Source: Leucobacter muris (GTDB lineage: Bacteria; Actinomycetota; Actinomycetes; Actinomycetales; Microbacteriaceae). From it: a stretch of 64,000 nt of DNA. Position numbers and translations under genes: made by a program. Of the stretch, positions 27,438 through 36,048 are shown in pieces. Location of the stretch: NCBI RefSeq assembly GCF_004028235.1, contig NZ_CP035037.1:1116001-1180000 (forward strand). The letters are read 5' to 3'. Numbering within the stretch: the stretch's first letter is position 1; every line of letters begins with the position of its first letter. The notes below the pieces were generated by a model. The model had not been told where the DNA came from. It was given only the letters and a program-made list of their open reading frames with translations, and did no database searches.

Positions 27438-28339
27438 GCCCGCTGCCGCTCGCGGGCAGCGCGCCCACCCGCGCCCGCTTCTCCTTCGAGGTGTTCCCGG
27501 CGCGCAGCGGCGCCGCCGCCCTCGCCCTCGGGCACGCCGTGCAGCACCTCTCCGCAGCCGGCCCCGACTTCATCTCGGTCACCTACGGGGCGAACGGGTC
27601 CAACCGCGACGCGTCGCTCGACCTGCTGAAGTACCTGCGCGATCACACCGACGCACTGCCGCTCGCACACCTCACCACGGTCGGTGAGAGCCGCGATGCG
27701 GTGCGCGAGACGATCCACCGCATCATGGACGCCGGCGTGCACGACTTCCTCGCCCTGCGCGGCGACCCGCCGCGGGGGCTCGACGAGCACGACCCTGCGG
27801 TGACGGGATCCCTGTCGTCGCTCGAGCTGGTCGATCTGGTCGCCGAGGCCCGCGCCGAGCGACCGCCGCTCACGAGCGTCGGGCGCACCGCCGTGGCCGC
27901 GTACCCGAACGGGCACCCGCTGTCGCGATCGCGTTCGCAGGACATCGAATGGCTCATCGAGAAGCAGGAGGCCGGCGCGCAGTTCGCCGTCACGCAGCTC
28001 TTCTTCCGGGCCGAGGAGTACCTCGGCTTCGTGGGCGACGCCCAGAGCGCGGGGCTGCGGATCCCCGTGCTGCCCGGGCTCATGCCGGTCTCGACGAGTG
28101 CGCAGCTGCGCAAGGTCGCGTCGCTGGCGGGTCGCCCGGCCCCCGAGGGGCTGGAACGGGCACTCGAGGAGGCCGGGGGATACGCGCCCGAGCTGGGCGT
28201 GGAGCACACGGTCGACCTCGCACGCGCGCTGCTCGCCGGGGGAGCCCCGTCGGTGCACCTCTACACCTTCAACCGGCACGAGCAGGTGCTGGCCGTGCTG
28301 CGCGAGCTGCAGCTGCTGACGCCGGATCCGATCGGCTGA
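27434..28339 (+). CDS. metF: Methylenetetrahydrofolate reductase
   Basis: An FAD-dependent reductase making 5-methyltetrahydrofolate, the methyl donor for MetE. The 301-residue TIM barrel has the family motifs FEVFPAR near the N-terminus, ISVTYGANGSN, LALRGDPPRG (folate/FAD site), and QLFFRAEEYL followed by PVLPGLMPVS. The GTG start overlaps the preceding stop (GTGA), and the gene completes a three-gene methionine operon. The convergent lexA gene is separated by a GC-rich hairpin. Confidence 0.95.
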   Translation: MSPLPLAGSAPTRARFSFEVFPARSGAAALALGHAVQHLSAAGPDFISVTYGANGSNRDASLDLLKYLRDHTDALPLAHLTTVGESRDAVRETIHRIMDAGVHDFLALRGDPPRGLDEHDPAVTGSLSSLELVDLVAEARAERPPLTSVGRTAVAAYPNGHPLSRSRSQDIEWLIEKQEAGAQFAVTQLFFRAEEYLGFVGDAQSAGLRIPVLPGLMPVSTSAQLRKVASLAGRPAPEGLERALEEAGGYAPELGVEHTVDLARALLAGGAPSVHLYTFNRHEQVLAVLRELQLLTPDPIG

Positions 28340-28398
28340 GGGTACGGCAGCGCCGGGCGCTTCCGCGGCGTTCGGCCGCTCGCCACCGCGTGCCGACG

Positions 28399-28424
28399 CC
28401 GGGCCGGGGGCGGCCCCGGCCCGG
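28399..28424 (+). terminator. Bidirectional terminator between metF and lexA
   Basis: CCGGGCCGGGG (28399-28409), loop GCGG, and the perfect complement (28414-28424), an 11-bp all-GC stem between convergent genes. Confidence 0.65.
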
Positions 28425-28433
28425 CCTGCGCGA

Positions 28434-29093
28434 TCAGACGGAGCGGAAGACCGCGACGACGCGGCCGAGCACCTCGGCGTGGTCGCCGAGGATCGGCTCG
28501 AACGCGCTGTTGCGCGGCAGCAGCCACGTGTGGCCGTCGCGGCGGCGGAAGACCTTGACGGTCGCCTCGCCGTCGAGCATCGCCGCGACGATGTCGCCGT
28601 TCTCGGCCTCGCGCTGCTGGCGCACGACCACAAAATCGCCGTCGCAGATCGCCGCATCGATCATGGAGTCGCCCACCACGCGCAGCATGAACAGCTGGCC
28701 GTCGCCCACGAGCTGCCGGGGGAGCGGCACGATCTCCTCGACCTGCTGGTCGGCCGTGATCGGCACGCCCGCGGCGATCTGCCCGACCAGGGGCACGTAG
28801 GCGGCTTCCTCGACCTGCTGCGCGGGGGCGTCGGCGATGGCCGCGCTCGTGCTCGCCAGCTCGACGAGGATCTCGAGTGCTCGGGGCCGGTTCGGATCGC
28901 GGCGGATGTACCCGCCGAGCTCGAGGCGGCTGAGCTGGTGGGTGACGCTCGAGAGCGAGGAGAGCCCGACGGCGTCGCCGATCTCGCGCATGCTGGGCGG
29001 GTAGCCGCGAGTGTCGACCGAGCGCGCGATGCACTCGAGGATCGCCTGCTGCTTCTCGCTGAGGGGCTTCCGGGAGTGGGGAGCGTCGCTCAT
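28434..29093 (-). CDS. lexA: SOS repressor LexA
   Basis: Represses DNA-damage genes until RecA filaments trigger its self-cleavage. The 219-residue protein has an N-terminal winged helix ([19 protein letters not shown], about 34-52), the Ala-Gly cleavage site in GQIAAGVP, and the Ser/Lys dyad in VVGDSMIDA and EATVKVF. The ATG is preceded by GAAAGGAC. Upstream, between lexA and the divergent LysM gene, are at least three AACA-NN-TGTTCG motifs, so both genes are likely LexA targets, including autoregulation. Confidence 0.97.
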   Translation of the reverse strand: MSDAPHSRKPLSEKQQAILECIARSVDTRGYPPSMREIGDAVGLSSLSSVTHQLSRLELGGYIRRDPNRPRALEILVELASTSAAIADAPAQQVEEAAYVPLVGQIAAGVPITADQQVEEIVPLPRQLVGDGQLFMLRVVGDSMIDAAICDGDFVVVRQQREAENGDIVAAMLDGEATVKVFRRRDGHTWLLPRNSAFEPILGDHAEVLGRVVAVFRSV

Positions 29094-29212
29094 CGCTGTC
29101 CTTTCCGAGGCCCGAGGGCGGTGGCGGGAGGGTCGGATCCATGAATGTCAGTGGTTGCTGATTCAGTGATGCCGTTGCTCGAAACCATAGCCGCTGCATT
29201 CGAACACCGCCA

Positions 29213-29225
29213 AACAAGTGTTCGA
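29213..29225 (+). promoter_or_regulatory. SOS-box-like site 1
   Basis: AACAAGTGTTCGA matches the right half and core of the actinobacterial LexA box (consensus TCGAACA-NN-TGTTCGA). The left flank departs from consensus. Confidence 0.5.
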
Positions 29226-29240
29226 GTGTCGCGGAAAAGA

Positions 29241-29257
29241 TCGAAACATGTGTTCGA
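29241..29257 (+). promoter_or_regulatory. SOS-box-like site 2
   Basis: TCGAAACATGTGTTCGA contains the AACA-TG-TGTT core with TCGA on both sides, the left flank shifted by one base. It is the strongest LexA-operator candidate between lexA and the LysM gene. Confidence 0.7.
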
Positions 29258-29294
29258 AGATCTTGCTTGCGGTTTCGATTCATCGAAGATATAT

Positions 29295-29310
29295 TCGAAA
29301 CAGATGTTCG
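29295..29310 (+). promoter_or_regulatory. SOS-box-like site 3, in front of the LysM gene
   Basis: CGAAACAGATGTTCG with core AACA-GA-TGTT, about 48 bases before the LysM ATG, so placed to control that gene. Confidence 0.6.
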
Positions 29311-29357
29311 CCCCGATGTGATACTCGCGGCGGCGCGGAAGAACAGGAGAGACCACC

Positions 29358-29768
29358 ATGAGCGCACAGGCGGTTCTGCAGCACGAGTCGTACGAGGTTC
29401 GCCCCCCGAAGGCGAACGCGAAGCTGCGCCTCACGCGTCGCGGGCGAGTGGTCTTCGGATCGCTGGCCACCGTGATGGTCGCGGGCCTGCTCGCGCTGGC
29501 GGCGACGTTCGCGGGCCCCCAGGCCTTCGCGTCGGAAGAGGGCGCTTCCGGCCAGCAGTTCCACTACGTGGTCGTGCAGCCCGGTGCTTCGCTCTGGTCG
29601 CTCGCGACCGAGCTCGACCCCGAGGCCGACCCGCGCGACCTGGTCGCCGAGATCGTGCAGCTCAACCAGCTCGACGGCTCTGGCATCGAGGCGGGCGAGG
29701 CGATCGCGGTGCCGCTGCGGTACTCCGACAGCCCCGCGGTGTTCGGGGCCGACGAGCTCGATACGTGA
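29358..29768 (+). CDS. LysM-domain membrane protein, probable SOS cell-division inhibitor (YneA/ChiZ-type)
   Basis: A 136-residue protein with a short basic cytoplasmic N-terminus, one transmembrane helix (FGSLATVMVAGLLALAATFA, about 33-52) and an extracellular LysM domain (HYVVVQPGASLWSLATEL, about 69-118). AGGAGAGACCACC precedes the ATG. LysM membrane proteins divergent from lexA and under LexA control (B. subtilis YneA, Mycobacterium Rv2719c) delay division during DNA damage. The same layout and the SOS-like boxes here support that role; sequence similarity outside LysM was not testable. Confidence 0.82.
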   Translation: MSAQAVLQHESYEVRPPKANAKLRLTRRGRVVFGSLATVMVAGLLALAATFAGPQAFASEEGASGQQFHYVVVQPGASLWSLATELDPEADPRDLVAEIVQLNQLDGSGIEAGEAIAVPLRYSDSPAVFGADELDT

Positions 29769-29844
29769 GGGTGTGAAGCCTGAGCGATCGAAGCGTGCGC
29801 GTTCGAAGGCGTCCCGGGCGCACCCACTAGGTTCCGACCCTGCG

Positions 29845-29865
29845 CGCCGGCCTCGCGAGCCGGCG
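29845..29865 (+). terminator. Hairpin after LysM gene
   Basis: CGCCGGC (29845-29851), loop CTCGCGA, GCCGGCG (29859-29865); a seven-bp GC stem between the LysM gene and hisC. Confidence 0.45.
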
Positions 29866-29882
29866 GCGCCCCGGGGAGGTTC

Positions 29883-29888
29883 TAAACT
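29883..29888 (+). promoter_or_regulatory. -10 element for leaderless hisC
   Basis: TAAACT ends six bases before the hisC GTG at 29895. Confidence 0.55.
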
Positions 29889-29894
29889 GGTGCG

Positions 29895-30977
29895 GTGACC
29901 AGCCTGAGCGATCTCCCTCTCCGCGCCAACCTCGTCGGCAAGCAGCCCTACGGGGCTCCCCAGGATCCCGTGCCGGTGAGCCTCAACGTCAACGAGAACA
30001 CGCATCCGATCCCCGAGGGCGTGGTTGCCGACATCGCGGAGTCGCTCGCGCAGGCGGTTCACGGAGTGAACCGCTATCCCGACCGCGAGTTCACCGAGCT
30101 GCGCGAGGCCCTGGCCGGTTATCTCGGCCATGGCCTGACCGTCGAGCAGCTGTGGGCGGCGAACGGCTCGAACGAGGTGCTGCAGCAGATTCTGCAGGCG
30201 TTCGGCGGCCCCGGGCGCTCGCTGCTGAGCTTCACGCCCACCTACTCCATGTACCCGCTGCTCGCCTCGGGCACCGACACGGAGTGGATCGCCGTTGCGC
30301 GCCCCGCCGACTACGCCCTCACCCCCGAGCTCGTGGTCGGCGCCCTGCGCGAGCACCGGCCCGACATCGCCATCCTGTGCGGCCCCAACAACCCCACCGG
30401 CACGCCGCTCGACCGCGAGGTGATCCTCGCCGCCTATGAGGCCTTCGACGGCATCCTCATCGTCGACGAGGCCTACCACGAGTTCGACGCGCAGCGCGAG
30501 AGCGCGGTCGCGCTGCTGCCCGGCCGCCATCGCCTGCTCGTCTCGCGCACCATGAGCAAGGCCTTCGCCTTCGCCGGCGTGCGCCTCGGATATCTCGCGG
30601 CAGACCCCGCCGTGATCGACGCCCTGCGCCTCGTGCGACTGCCGTACCACCTCTCCGCGCTCACGCAGGCCGCGGCTACCGCCGCCATACGCCACTCCGA
30701 CGAGATGCTCGCCACCGTCGCCGACATCCGCGATCAGCGCGATCGGCTCGCCGCCGCACTCGTGCAGCTCGGCTACGAGGTGCACCCGTCCGGCGCGAAC
30801 TTCCTGCTGGTCGGCGGCTTCGACGATCCGGCAGCGGTCTTCGAGTCGCTGCGCGCGCAGGGTATCCTGATCCGCAACCTCGGCATCGAGGGGCACCTGC
30901 GCATCACCGCCGGGACCGAGAGCGAGACCACCGCCGTGATCGAGGCGATCGCGGCGCTGACGCCGACTGCGCGCTGA
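29895..30977 (+). CDS. hisC: Histidinol-phosphate aminotransferase
   Basis: A PLP-dependent aminotransferase forming histidinol phosphate from imidazole-acetol phosphate and glutamate. The 360-residue fold-type I enzyme has NVNENTHP near the N-terminus, the cofactor motifs CGPNNPTGTPL and VDEAYHEF, and the Schiff-base lysine in SRTMSKAFAFAGVRLGY near residue 223. The GTG start is set by the leaderless promoter. It lies about 2 kb from hisB and hisH, separated by a thiol-redox pair; hisD is not in the window. Confidence 0.93.
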   Translation: MTSLSDLPLRANLVGKQPYGAPQDPVPVSLNVNENTHPIPEGVVADIAESLAQAVHGVNRYPDREFTELREALAGYLGHGLTVEQLWAANGSNEVLQQILQAFGGPGRSLLSFTPTYSMYPLLASGTDTEWIAVARPADYALTPELVVGALREHRPDIAILCGPNNPTGTPLDREVILAAYEAFDGILIVDEAYHEFDAQRESAVALLPGRHRLLVSRTMSKAFAFAGVRLGYLAADPAVIDALRLVRLPYHLSALTQAAATAAIRHSDEMLATVADIRDQRDRLAAALVQLGYEVHPSGANFLLVGGFDDPAAVFESLRAQGILIRNLGIEGHLRITAGTESETTAVIEAIAALTPTAR

Positions 30978-31063
30978 CGCCCGCCCTGCCGCGTGGACGG
31001 CCGCCTCGACGCGGAGAGCGTGCGCTTCAGATACAAGTGACAGCTATCTTCCGTGCGTGCGGA

Positions 31064-31069
31064 TAGGAT
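31064..31069 (+). promoter_or_regulatory. -10 element for leaderless DsbA-like gene
   Basis: TAGGAT ends seven bases before the ATG at 31077. There is no Shine-Dalgarno sequence. Confidence 0.5.
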
Positions 31070-31076
31070 CGAGGCG

Positions 31077-32087
31077 ATGTCTCAGCACGAACACGACGGC
31101 GCGAGCGACGCCGAGAACGCCCCGGGCGCGGGCGACGCCCCCACGAGCGAGGGCCTCGCCGCCGATACCGCGCAACGCGCCGACGCGTCGGGCTCGGTGT
31201 CGACCGCTCGGTCCGTCGAGGCCGGCGAACCGCTCCCCGCCGGGCCGGCCGAACCGGCGCCGGTCGCCGTCGCGGCGGCCCCGCGTCGGCGAGGGGCGGC
31301 CGAGACCCTCGACCGCCGCGCGCTCGAGCGGCGCTACCGCCTGATGCGCAACCTCGTCGTGCTGCTCGTGGCGCTCGTCGTGGTGCTCGGCGGCGTCTCG
31401 GTCTCGCAGCTCGTGCAGCTGCAGAGCGCGGAGACCGTCGGCGCAGCGGCCTCCGCGACCGGCGCGTCGGCCGAGGCGGGTGCCTCGGCGCAGCCCGGCG
31501 AAGCCGGCAGCTGCCCCGCGCCCGAGCGCCGCGAGCCGAACGACCCGATGGCGCTCGGCGACGTCGACGCCCCCGTGGTGATCGCCGAGTGGACCGACTT
31601 CCGCTGCCCCTACTGCGGCGTGTTCTCGCGCGACACCCTGCCGACGCTGATCGAGGAGTACGTCGACACCGGCAAAGTGCGACTCGAGGTGCACGACGTC
31701 GACTTCATCGACGGCGACGTCTCCGCGCGGGTGGCGGTGGCCGCGCGCGCGGCCGGGGAGCAGGATCGCTACTTCGAGTACCTCTTCGAGGTCTACGACG
31801 CGATGCACCAGGAGCGCCCCGAGATCACCGACTCGTTGCTCGTCGACTACGCGAAGCAGGCGGGCGTGCCCGACATCGCGCGTTTCACCGCCGACCTCGA
31901 CAGCTCCGAGCTGCTCGCCGAGCTGCGCGCCAGCAGCGCGCAGGCCAAGCAGCTGGGCGTGGGATCGGTGCCGTTCTTCGCCGAGACCGACGGCTGCCAG
32001 GTGCTGCAGGGCGCGCAGCCGATCGAGCAGTTCCGCGGCTTCCTCGACAGCGCGGTCGCCGCTGCCGAGCAGGGCCGCGGCGAGTAG
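31077..32087 (+). CDS. Membrane-anchored DsbA-like thioredoxin-fold protein
   Basis: A 336-residue protein. About 80 low-complexity cytoplasmic residues precede a single transmembrane helix (LVVLLVALVVVLGGVSVSQL, about 91-110) and an Ala/Gly-rich linker. The extracellular thioredoxin-fold domain has the active site FRCPYCGVF (about 183) and cis-Pro motif GVGSVPFF. It is probably a thiol-disulfide oxidoreductase for exported proteins. The CcdA-like gene begins six bases after the stop and likely exchanges electrons with it. The ATG at 31077 follows a -10 hexamer by seven bases. Confidence 0.87.
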   Translation: MSQHEHDGASDAENAPGAGDAPTSEGLAADTAQRADASGSVSTARSVEAGEPLPAGPAEPAPVAVAAAPRRRGAAETLDRRALERRYRLMRNLVVLLVALVVVLGGVSVSQLVQLQSAETVGAAASATGASAEAGASAQPGEAGSCPAPERREPNDPMALGDVDAPVVIAEWTDFRCPYCGVFSRDTLPTLIEEYVDTGKVRLEVHDVDFIDGDVSARVAVAARAAGEQDRYFEYLFEVYDAMHQERPEITDSLLVDYAKQAGVPDIARFTADLDSSELLAELRASSAQAKQLGVGSVPFFAETDGCQVLQGAQPIEQFRGFLDSAVAAAEQGRGE

Positions 32088-32093
32088 CGCGAG

Positions 32094-32948
32094 GTGGAGC
32101 TCACCCTGCTCGGCGCCTTCCTCGGCGGCGCCCTGACCCTGCTCAGTCCCTGCTCGGCGATGCTGCTGCCCGCGTTCTTCGCCTACGCGTTCAGCAGCCC
32201 GGGTGCACTGATCGCGCGCACCGGCGTCTTCTTCCTCGGCCTCGCGACCTCGCTCGTGCCGCTCGGGCTGCTCGCCGGCACCGTGGGCGCTTGGGTGACG
32301 CTGCACCGGGACGGTCTCATGACGGCCGCGGCGATCGTGGTCATCGTGCTGGGCGTCGCGATGCTTCTCGGCGTGCGACTGCCCGCCATGACGCGCCAGC
32401 GCGGCGCGAAGAGCACCTCGATCGCGTCGGTCTACGCGCTCGGCACCGTGTACGGACTCGCCGGAGTGTGCGCGGGGCCGCTGCTCGGCGCAGCACTGAC
32501 GATGGCCGCCTACGGCGGCAACGCGCTGCTCGGAGGCGTCGTGATGCTCGTCTTCGCGGCCGGCATGGCCCTGCCGCTGCTGCTGCTCGCCCTGCTCTGG
32601 GAGCGCGTGCCCGGGGTGCGCCGCCTCGTGCGCCCCCGAGAACTCGTGATCGGTCGCTGGCGCAACGCGTGGAGCAGCGTGATCGGCGGAGCGATCACGG
32701 TCGGCATCGGTGTGCTCCTGCTCGCGACGCGCGGCACGAGCACCCTCGGCAGCATGCTGGGGTACTCCGAACAGGCGCGCCTCGAGGGATGGGTGCAGCA
32801 CGCCTCCGCCGCGATCCCGAACTGGGTGTTCCTCGTCGTGGTGCTGACCGCCGGCGGGCTCTGGTTCGCGGTGCGCCAGGCGCTGCGCCGCGATCCCGAA
32901 CCGCCGCTCGCCGCACCCGCAGGGACCGGCGCCGGCGAACCCCGATAG
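32094..32948 (+). CDS. CcdA/DsbD-family thiol-redox membrane protein
   Basis: A 284-residue multi-pass protein with about six or seven hydrophobic helices. The redox cysteines of the CcdA/DsbD transmembrane family are visible in [11 protein letters not shown] (helix 1) and [12 protein letters not shown] (near residue 128). It would carry reducing or oxidising equivalents across the membrane to the DsbA-like protein encoded six bases upstream. The GTG start follows a GCGAG stretch. The pair is inserted between hisC and hisB, and hisB begins with its own promoter at the 3' end. Confidence 0.87.
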   Translation: MELTLLGAFLGGALTLLSPCSAMLLPAFFAYAFSSPGALIARTGVFFLGLATSLVPLGLLAGTVGAWVTLHRDGLMTAAAIVVIVLGVAMLLGVRLPAMTRQRGAKSTSIASVYALGTVYGLAGVCAGPLLGAALTMAAYGGNALLGGVVMLVFAAGMALPLLLLALLWERVPGVRRLVRPRELVIGRWRNAWSSVIGGAITVGIGVLLLATRGTSTLGSMLGYSEQARLEGWVQHASAAIPNWVFLVVVLTAGGLWFAVRQALRRDPEPPLAAPAGTGAGEPR

Positions 32949-32951
32949 AAT
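32946..32951 (+). promoter_or_regulatory. -10 element for leaderless hisB
   Basis: TAGAAT ends seven bases before the ATG at 32959 and only one base before the ATG at 32953, favouring the second ATG. Confidence 0.55.
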
Positions 32952-32958
32952 CATGGCC

Positions 32959-33567
32959 ATGACCGCAGCAGCACGCACCGCCTCGCTCGAGCGCTCCACG
33001 AGCGAGTCGCAGATCAGCCTGAGCCTCGACCTCGACGGCACGGGCGCATCCGACATCGACACCGGTGTGCCCTTCTTCGACCACATGCTCACGGCGCTGG
33101 CGCGCCACTCGCTCACCGACCTCACCGTGCGGGCGCGCGGCGACGTGCACATCGACGTGCACCACACCGTCGAGGACACGGGTATCCTGCTCGGCCAGGC
33201 GATCCTCGAGGCGCTCGGCGACAAGAGCGGCATCTCGCGCTACGGCGACGCCCTCGTGCCCCTCGACGAGGCGCTCGCGCAGGCCGTGGTCGACATCTCG
33301 GGCCGCCCCTACCTCGTGCACTCGGGCGAGCCCGCAGGGTTCGAGTTCCACCTCATCGGCGGCCACTTCACGGGGTCGATGGTGCGCCACTTCTTCGAGG
33401 CGCTGGTGCTGAACGCGCGGCTCACCGTGCACCTCAGACTGATCGAGGGGCGGGATCCGCACCACATCGCCGAGGCCGAGTTCAAGGCGTTCGCCCGCGC
33501 TCTGCGCCAGGCGAAGGCGCTCGACCCGCTCGTCGCAGGCATCCCGTCGACCAAGGGAGCCCTGTGA
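32959..33567 (+). CDS. hisB: Imidazoleglycerol-phosphate dehydratase
   Basis: A manganese-dependent dehydratase of histidine synthesis. The 202-residue protein (204 if the ATG at 32953 is used) has the family motifs GVPFFDHML and [10 protein letters not shown], and a later [18 protein letters not shown]. This is the monofunctional actinobacterial form without a phosphatase domain. The second ATG is preferred because of the -10 spacing. The stop overlaps the hisH start (GTGA), so hisB-hisH-priA form a coupled unit. Confidence 0.95.
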   Translation: MTAAARTASLERSTSESQISLSLDLDGTGASDIDTGVPFFDHMLTALARHSLTDLTVRARGDVHIDVHHTVEDTGILLGQAILEALGDKSGISRYGDALVPLDEALAQAVVDISGRPYLVHSGEPAGFEFHLIGGHFTGSMVRHFFEALVLNARLTVHLRLIEGRDPHHIAEAEFKAFARALRQAKALDPLVAGIPSTKGAL

Positions 33568-34238
33568 CGGGGAGCGAGCGCGTCGCCGACGGTGCTGATG
33601 GGAACGGTCCGCGCAAGCGCGTCGCCGTTCTCGACTACGGCTCGGGCAATGTGCACTCCGCGGTCAAGGCGCTCGCGAAGGCGGGCGCCGAGGTCGAACT
33701 GACCCGGGATCCGCGCGCGGTCGCCGAGGCCGACGGTCTGCTCGTGCCCGGCGTGGGCGCGTTCGACGCCGTGATGCGGCAGTTGCGCGCGGTGCGCGGC
33801 GACGAACTCATCGATCGCAGGCTCGCCGGCGGTCGCCCCGTGCTGGGCATCTGCGTGGGCGAGCAGGTGATGTTCGAGCGCGGCGTCGAGCGCGGCGTCG
33901 AGACCGAGGGGCTCGGCCAGTGGCCGGGCACCGTGCGCCGCCTCGAGGCCGACGTGCTGCCGCACATGGGCTGGAACACCGTCGAGGCGCCCGAGAACTC
34001 GGTGCTGTTCCGCGGCATCGCCCACGAGCGCTTCTACTTCGTGCACAGCTACGCGGTCACCGACTGGGCCCTCGAAGGGCGCGGCGCGGCGACCAGGCCG
34101 ATCGTGACGTGGGCCGAGCACGGCGAGCGATTCGTCGCCGCCGTCGAGAACGGCCCGCTGAGCGCGACCCAGTTCCACCCCGAGAAGTCCGGCGAAGCCG
34201 GCATCCAGCTGCTGCGCAACTGGATCTCGACCCTCTGA
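33564..34238 (+). CDS. hisH: Imidazole glycerol phosphate synthase, glutaminase subunit
   Basis: A class I glutamine amidotransferase supplying ammonia to HisF, which is not in the window. The 224-residue protein has the nucleophile Cys in LGICVGEQV (about 95) and His-Glu in [12 protein letters not shown] near the C-terminus. [11 protein letters not shown] near residue 18 is typical of HisH. The GTG start overlaps the hisB stop and is preceded by AAGGGAG. Confidence 0.95.
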   Translation: MTGSERVADGADGNGPRKRVAVLDYGSGNVHSAVKALAKAGAEVELTRDPRAVAEADGLLVPGVGAFDAVMRQLRAVRGDELIDRRLAGGRPVLGICVGEQVMFERGVERGVETEGLGQWPGTVRRLEADVLPHMGWNTVEAPENSVLFRGIAHERFYFVHSYAVTDWALEGRGAATRPIVTWAEHGERFVAAVENGPLSATQFHPEKSGEAGIQLLRNWISTL

Positions 34239-34271
34239 CACCCGACTCTCGTACCAAGGAGAACCGCACAC

Positions 34272-35018
34272 ATGAGTGAACTGGCGCAGGGCCCCAAACT
34301 TCAGCTGCTGCCCGCGATCGACATGGTCGACGGCAAGGCGGTGCGCCTCACCCAGGGCGAGGCCGGCACCGAGACCAACTACGGCAGCCCGGTCGACGCG
34401 GCACTCGACTGGATCGAGCAGGGCGCGGAGTGGATCCACCTCGTCGACCTCGACGCCGCCTTCGGGCGCGGCAGCAACGTCGCGGTGGCGCGCAAGATCA
34501 TCAAGCGCGCGGGCGACGTCAACATCGAGTTCTCGGGCGGCATCCGCGACGACGCGAGTCTCGAGGCCGCGCTCGAGATGGGGGCGCGCCGCGTGAACCT
34601 CGGCACTGCCGCGCTCGAGAACCCGGAGTGGACCCGCGCGGTGATCGCCCGCTACGGCGAGCAGATCGCCGTCGGCCTCGACGTGCGCGGCGAGACCCTC
34701 GCCGCCCGAGGCTGGACCGAGGAGGGCGGCAACCTCTGGGACGTGCTCGAGCGCCTCGAGGACGCGAACTGCGCCCGCTACGTCGTGACCGACGTCACCA
34801 AGGACGGCACCCTGCGCGGGCCGAACATCGAGCTGCTGAAGCAGGTCTGCGCCCGCACCTCCCGCCCGGTCGTGGCGTCGGGCGGCGTGTCGAGCCTCGA
34901 CGACCTCGCCGCGCTGCGCGAGATCGTGCCGCTCGGCGTCGAGGGCGCGATCGTGGGCAAAGCGCTCTACGACGGGGCCTTCACGCTCGCGGCGGCTCTC
35001 GATGTGGCCGGGCGCTAG
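34272..35018 (+). CDS. priA: Phosphoribosyl isomerase PriA (HisA/TrpF)
   Basis: A 248-residue barrel that isomerises ProFAR in histidine synthesis; in actinobacteria the PriA form usually also serves as TrpF. Motifs are [15 protein letters not shown] (catalytic Asp), EFSGGIRDD, and [14 protein letters not shown] (second catalytic Asp). AAGGAGAACC precedes the ATG, 33 bases after hisH. Bifunctionality is family knowledge; a separate trpF is not visible here. Confidence 0.93.
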   Translation: MSELAQGPKLQLLPAIDMVDGKAVRLTQGEAGTETNYGSPVDAALDWIEQGAEWIHLVDLDAAFGRGSNVAVARKIIKRAGDVNIEFSGGIRDDASLEAALEMGARRVNLGTAALENPEWTRAVIARYGEQIAVGLDVRGETLAARGWTEEGGNLWDVLERLEDANCARYVVTDVTKDGTLRGPNIELLKQVCARTSRPVVASGGVSSLDDLAALREIVPLGVEGAIVGKALYDGAFTLAAALDVAGR

Positions 35019-35047
35019 CGCTCGATCACTGCTTCGCGCGAGCACAG

Positions 35048-35932
35048 ATGGCGATCAAGAAGCTCCCCTCGACGGGTGACGCGCCGCGTTCGACGGGCGT
35101 CCCCGAGAGCCTGGAGCCGGGCGGGGCGGCCGACTCGGCGGGCTTTCCGTGGGAGGGGCGCACCTTCGACCACCACGGCACGGCGTTCGCGGGCGACGAC
35201 GGCGGGACGCCGGCCGAGCTGAGCGACGCCGTCGCCGCCCTGCGGCGGGCCGCCGCCGCGCTCGGCTCCGGCGAGCCGGGTGCCGCGCATCTCGACGCGC
35301 TCGCGGACGCCCACGCCGAGGCGATCGTCGCGCTCTCCCGGGTGCGCGTGCTGATCCCGTTGCTCGCGGAGGCGGGCGACACGGGGATCACCCCCGACGG
35401 TCGCACGGTCGAGAAGTCGCAGGAGCTGTCGATCGTGACCGTCTCCGCGCCCGACGGGCGGCGGGTCATGCCGGTGTTCAGCTCGGTCGAGGCGATGGGG
35501 GCCTGGCACGCAGAGGCGCGGCCGATCCCGGTGCCCGGCCCCCAGGCCGCCCTCGCCGCCGCCCAGGAGCAGACCGACCTCATCATCGTCGACCCGGGAT
35601 CGCCCGCCCAGGAGCTCGGCGTGCGACGCACGCAGCTGCAGGCGATGGCTCTCGGGGAACGGCGGCTTCCGGCGTGGGCGGATCCGCGAGTGCTCGAGGC
35701 GTTCCGGGCGTCGACGGCGGCGGACCCTCGCGTCGTCGAGGTGCTGCTGCTGCCGGGCGATCCCGAGGCGCGCTTGCTCGCCCCCGAGACCGACGTGGTG
35801 CTGCGTCTCGCCCCCGGGCTCGACCGCGAGGAGCTGCAGCGCATCGTGGCCGACGCGCAGCAGCGCTGGGCCGCGAGCGAGCTCGTCGCCGAGCGCGTCG
35901 ACTCGCTGCGCATCCGCGCGCTCGCCGCCTGA
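35048..35932 (+). CDS. SseB family protein
   Basis: A 294-residue cytoplasmic protein. An N-terminal low-complexity part is followed by SseB-like sequence such as VLIPLLAEAG, the conserved VFSSVEAMGAWH (about 142-153) and LIIVDPGSPAQEL, and a C-terminal SseB domain (about 200-290). The family has no settled function; genes of this type often follow hisA/priA in actinobacteria. The ATG at 35048 lacks a clear ribosome site, so the start is less certain. Confidence 0.78.
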   Translation: MAIKKLPSTGDAPRSTGVPESLEPGGAADSAGFPWEGRTFDHHGTAFAGDDGGTPAELSDAVAALRRAAAALGSGEPGAAHLDALADAHAEAIVALSRVRVLIPLLAEAGDTGITPDGRTVEKSQELSIVTVSAPDGRRVMPVFSSVEAMGAWHAEARPIPVPGPQAALAAAQEQTDLIIVDPGSPAQELGVRRTQLQAMALGERRLPAWADPRVLEAFRASTAADPRVVEVLLLPGDPEARLLAPETDVVLRLAPGLDREELQRIVADAQQRWAASELVAERVDSLRIRALAA

Positions 35933-36048
35933 GGGAGCCGGCAAATCCCGAGTCGGATTTCCTCCTTTCCCGCAAGGGGAGGTGCGCATGTCGGAGGCTG
36001 CTGTTACGCTTGCGTACACATCCGGCTCACAGCGAAGGAGCACGCCTC

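Noticed and set aside
28399..28424. CRISPR, tRNA or mobile-element signals in GC-rich hairpins across the window
   Set aside because: Each strong hairpin sits at the end of a gene and lacks repeat arrays, cloverleaf features or transposase genes; they are best read as terminators.
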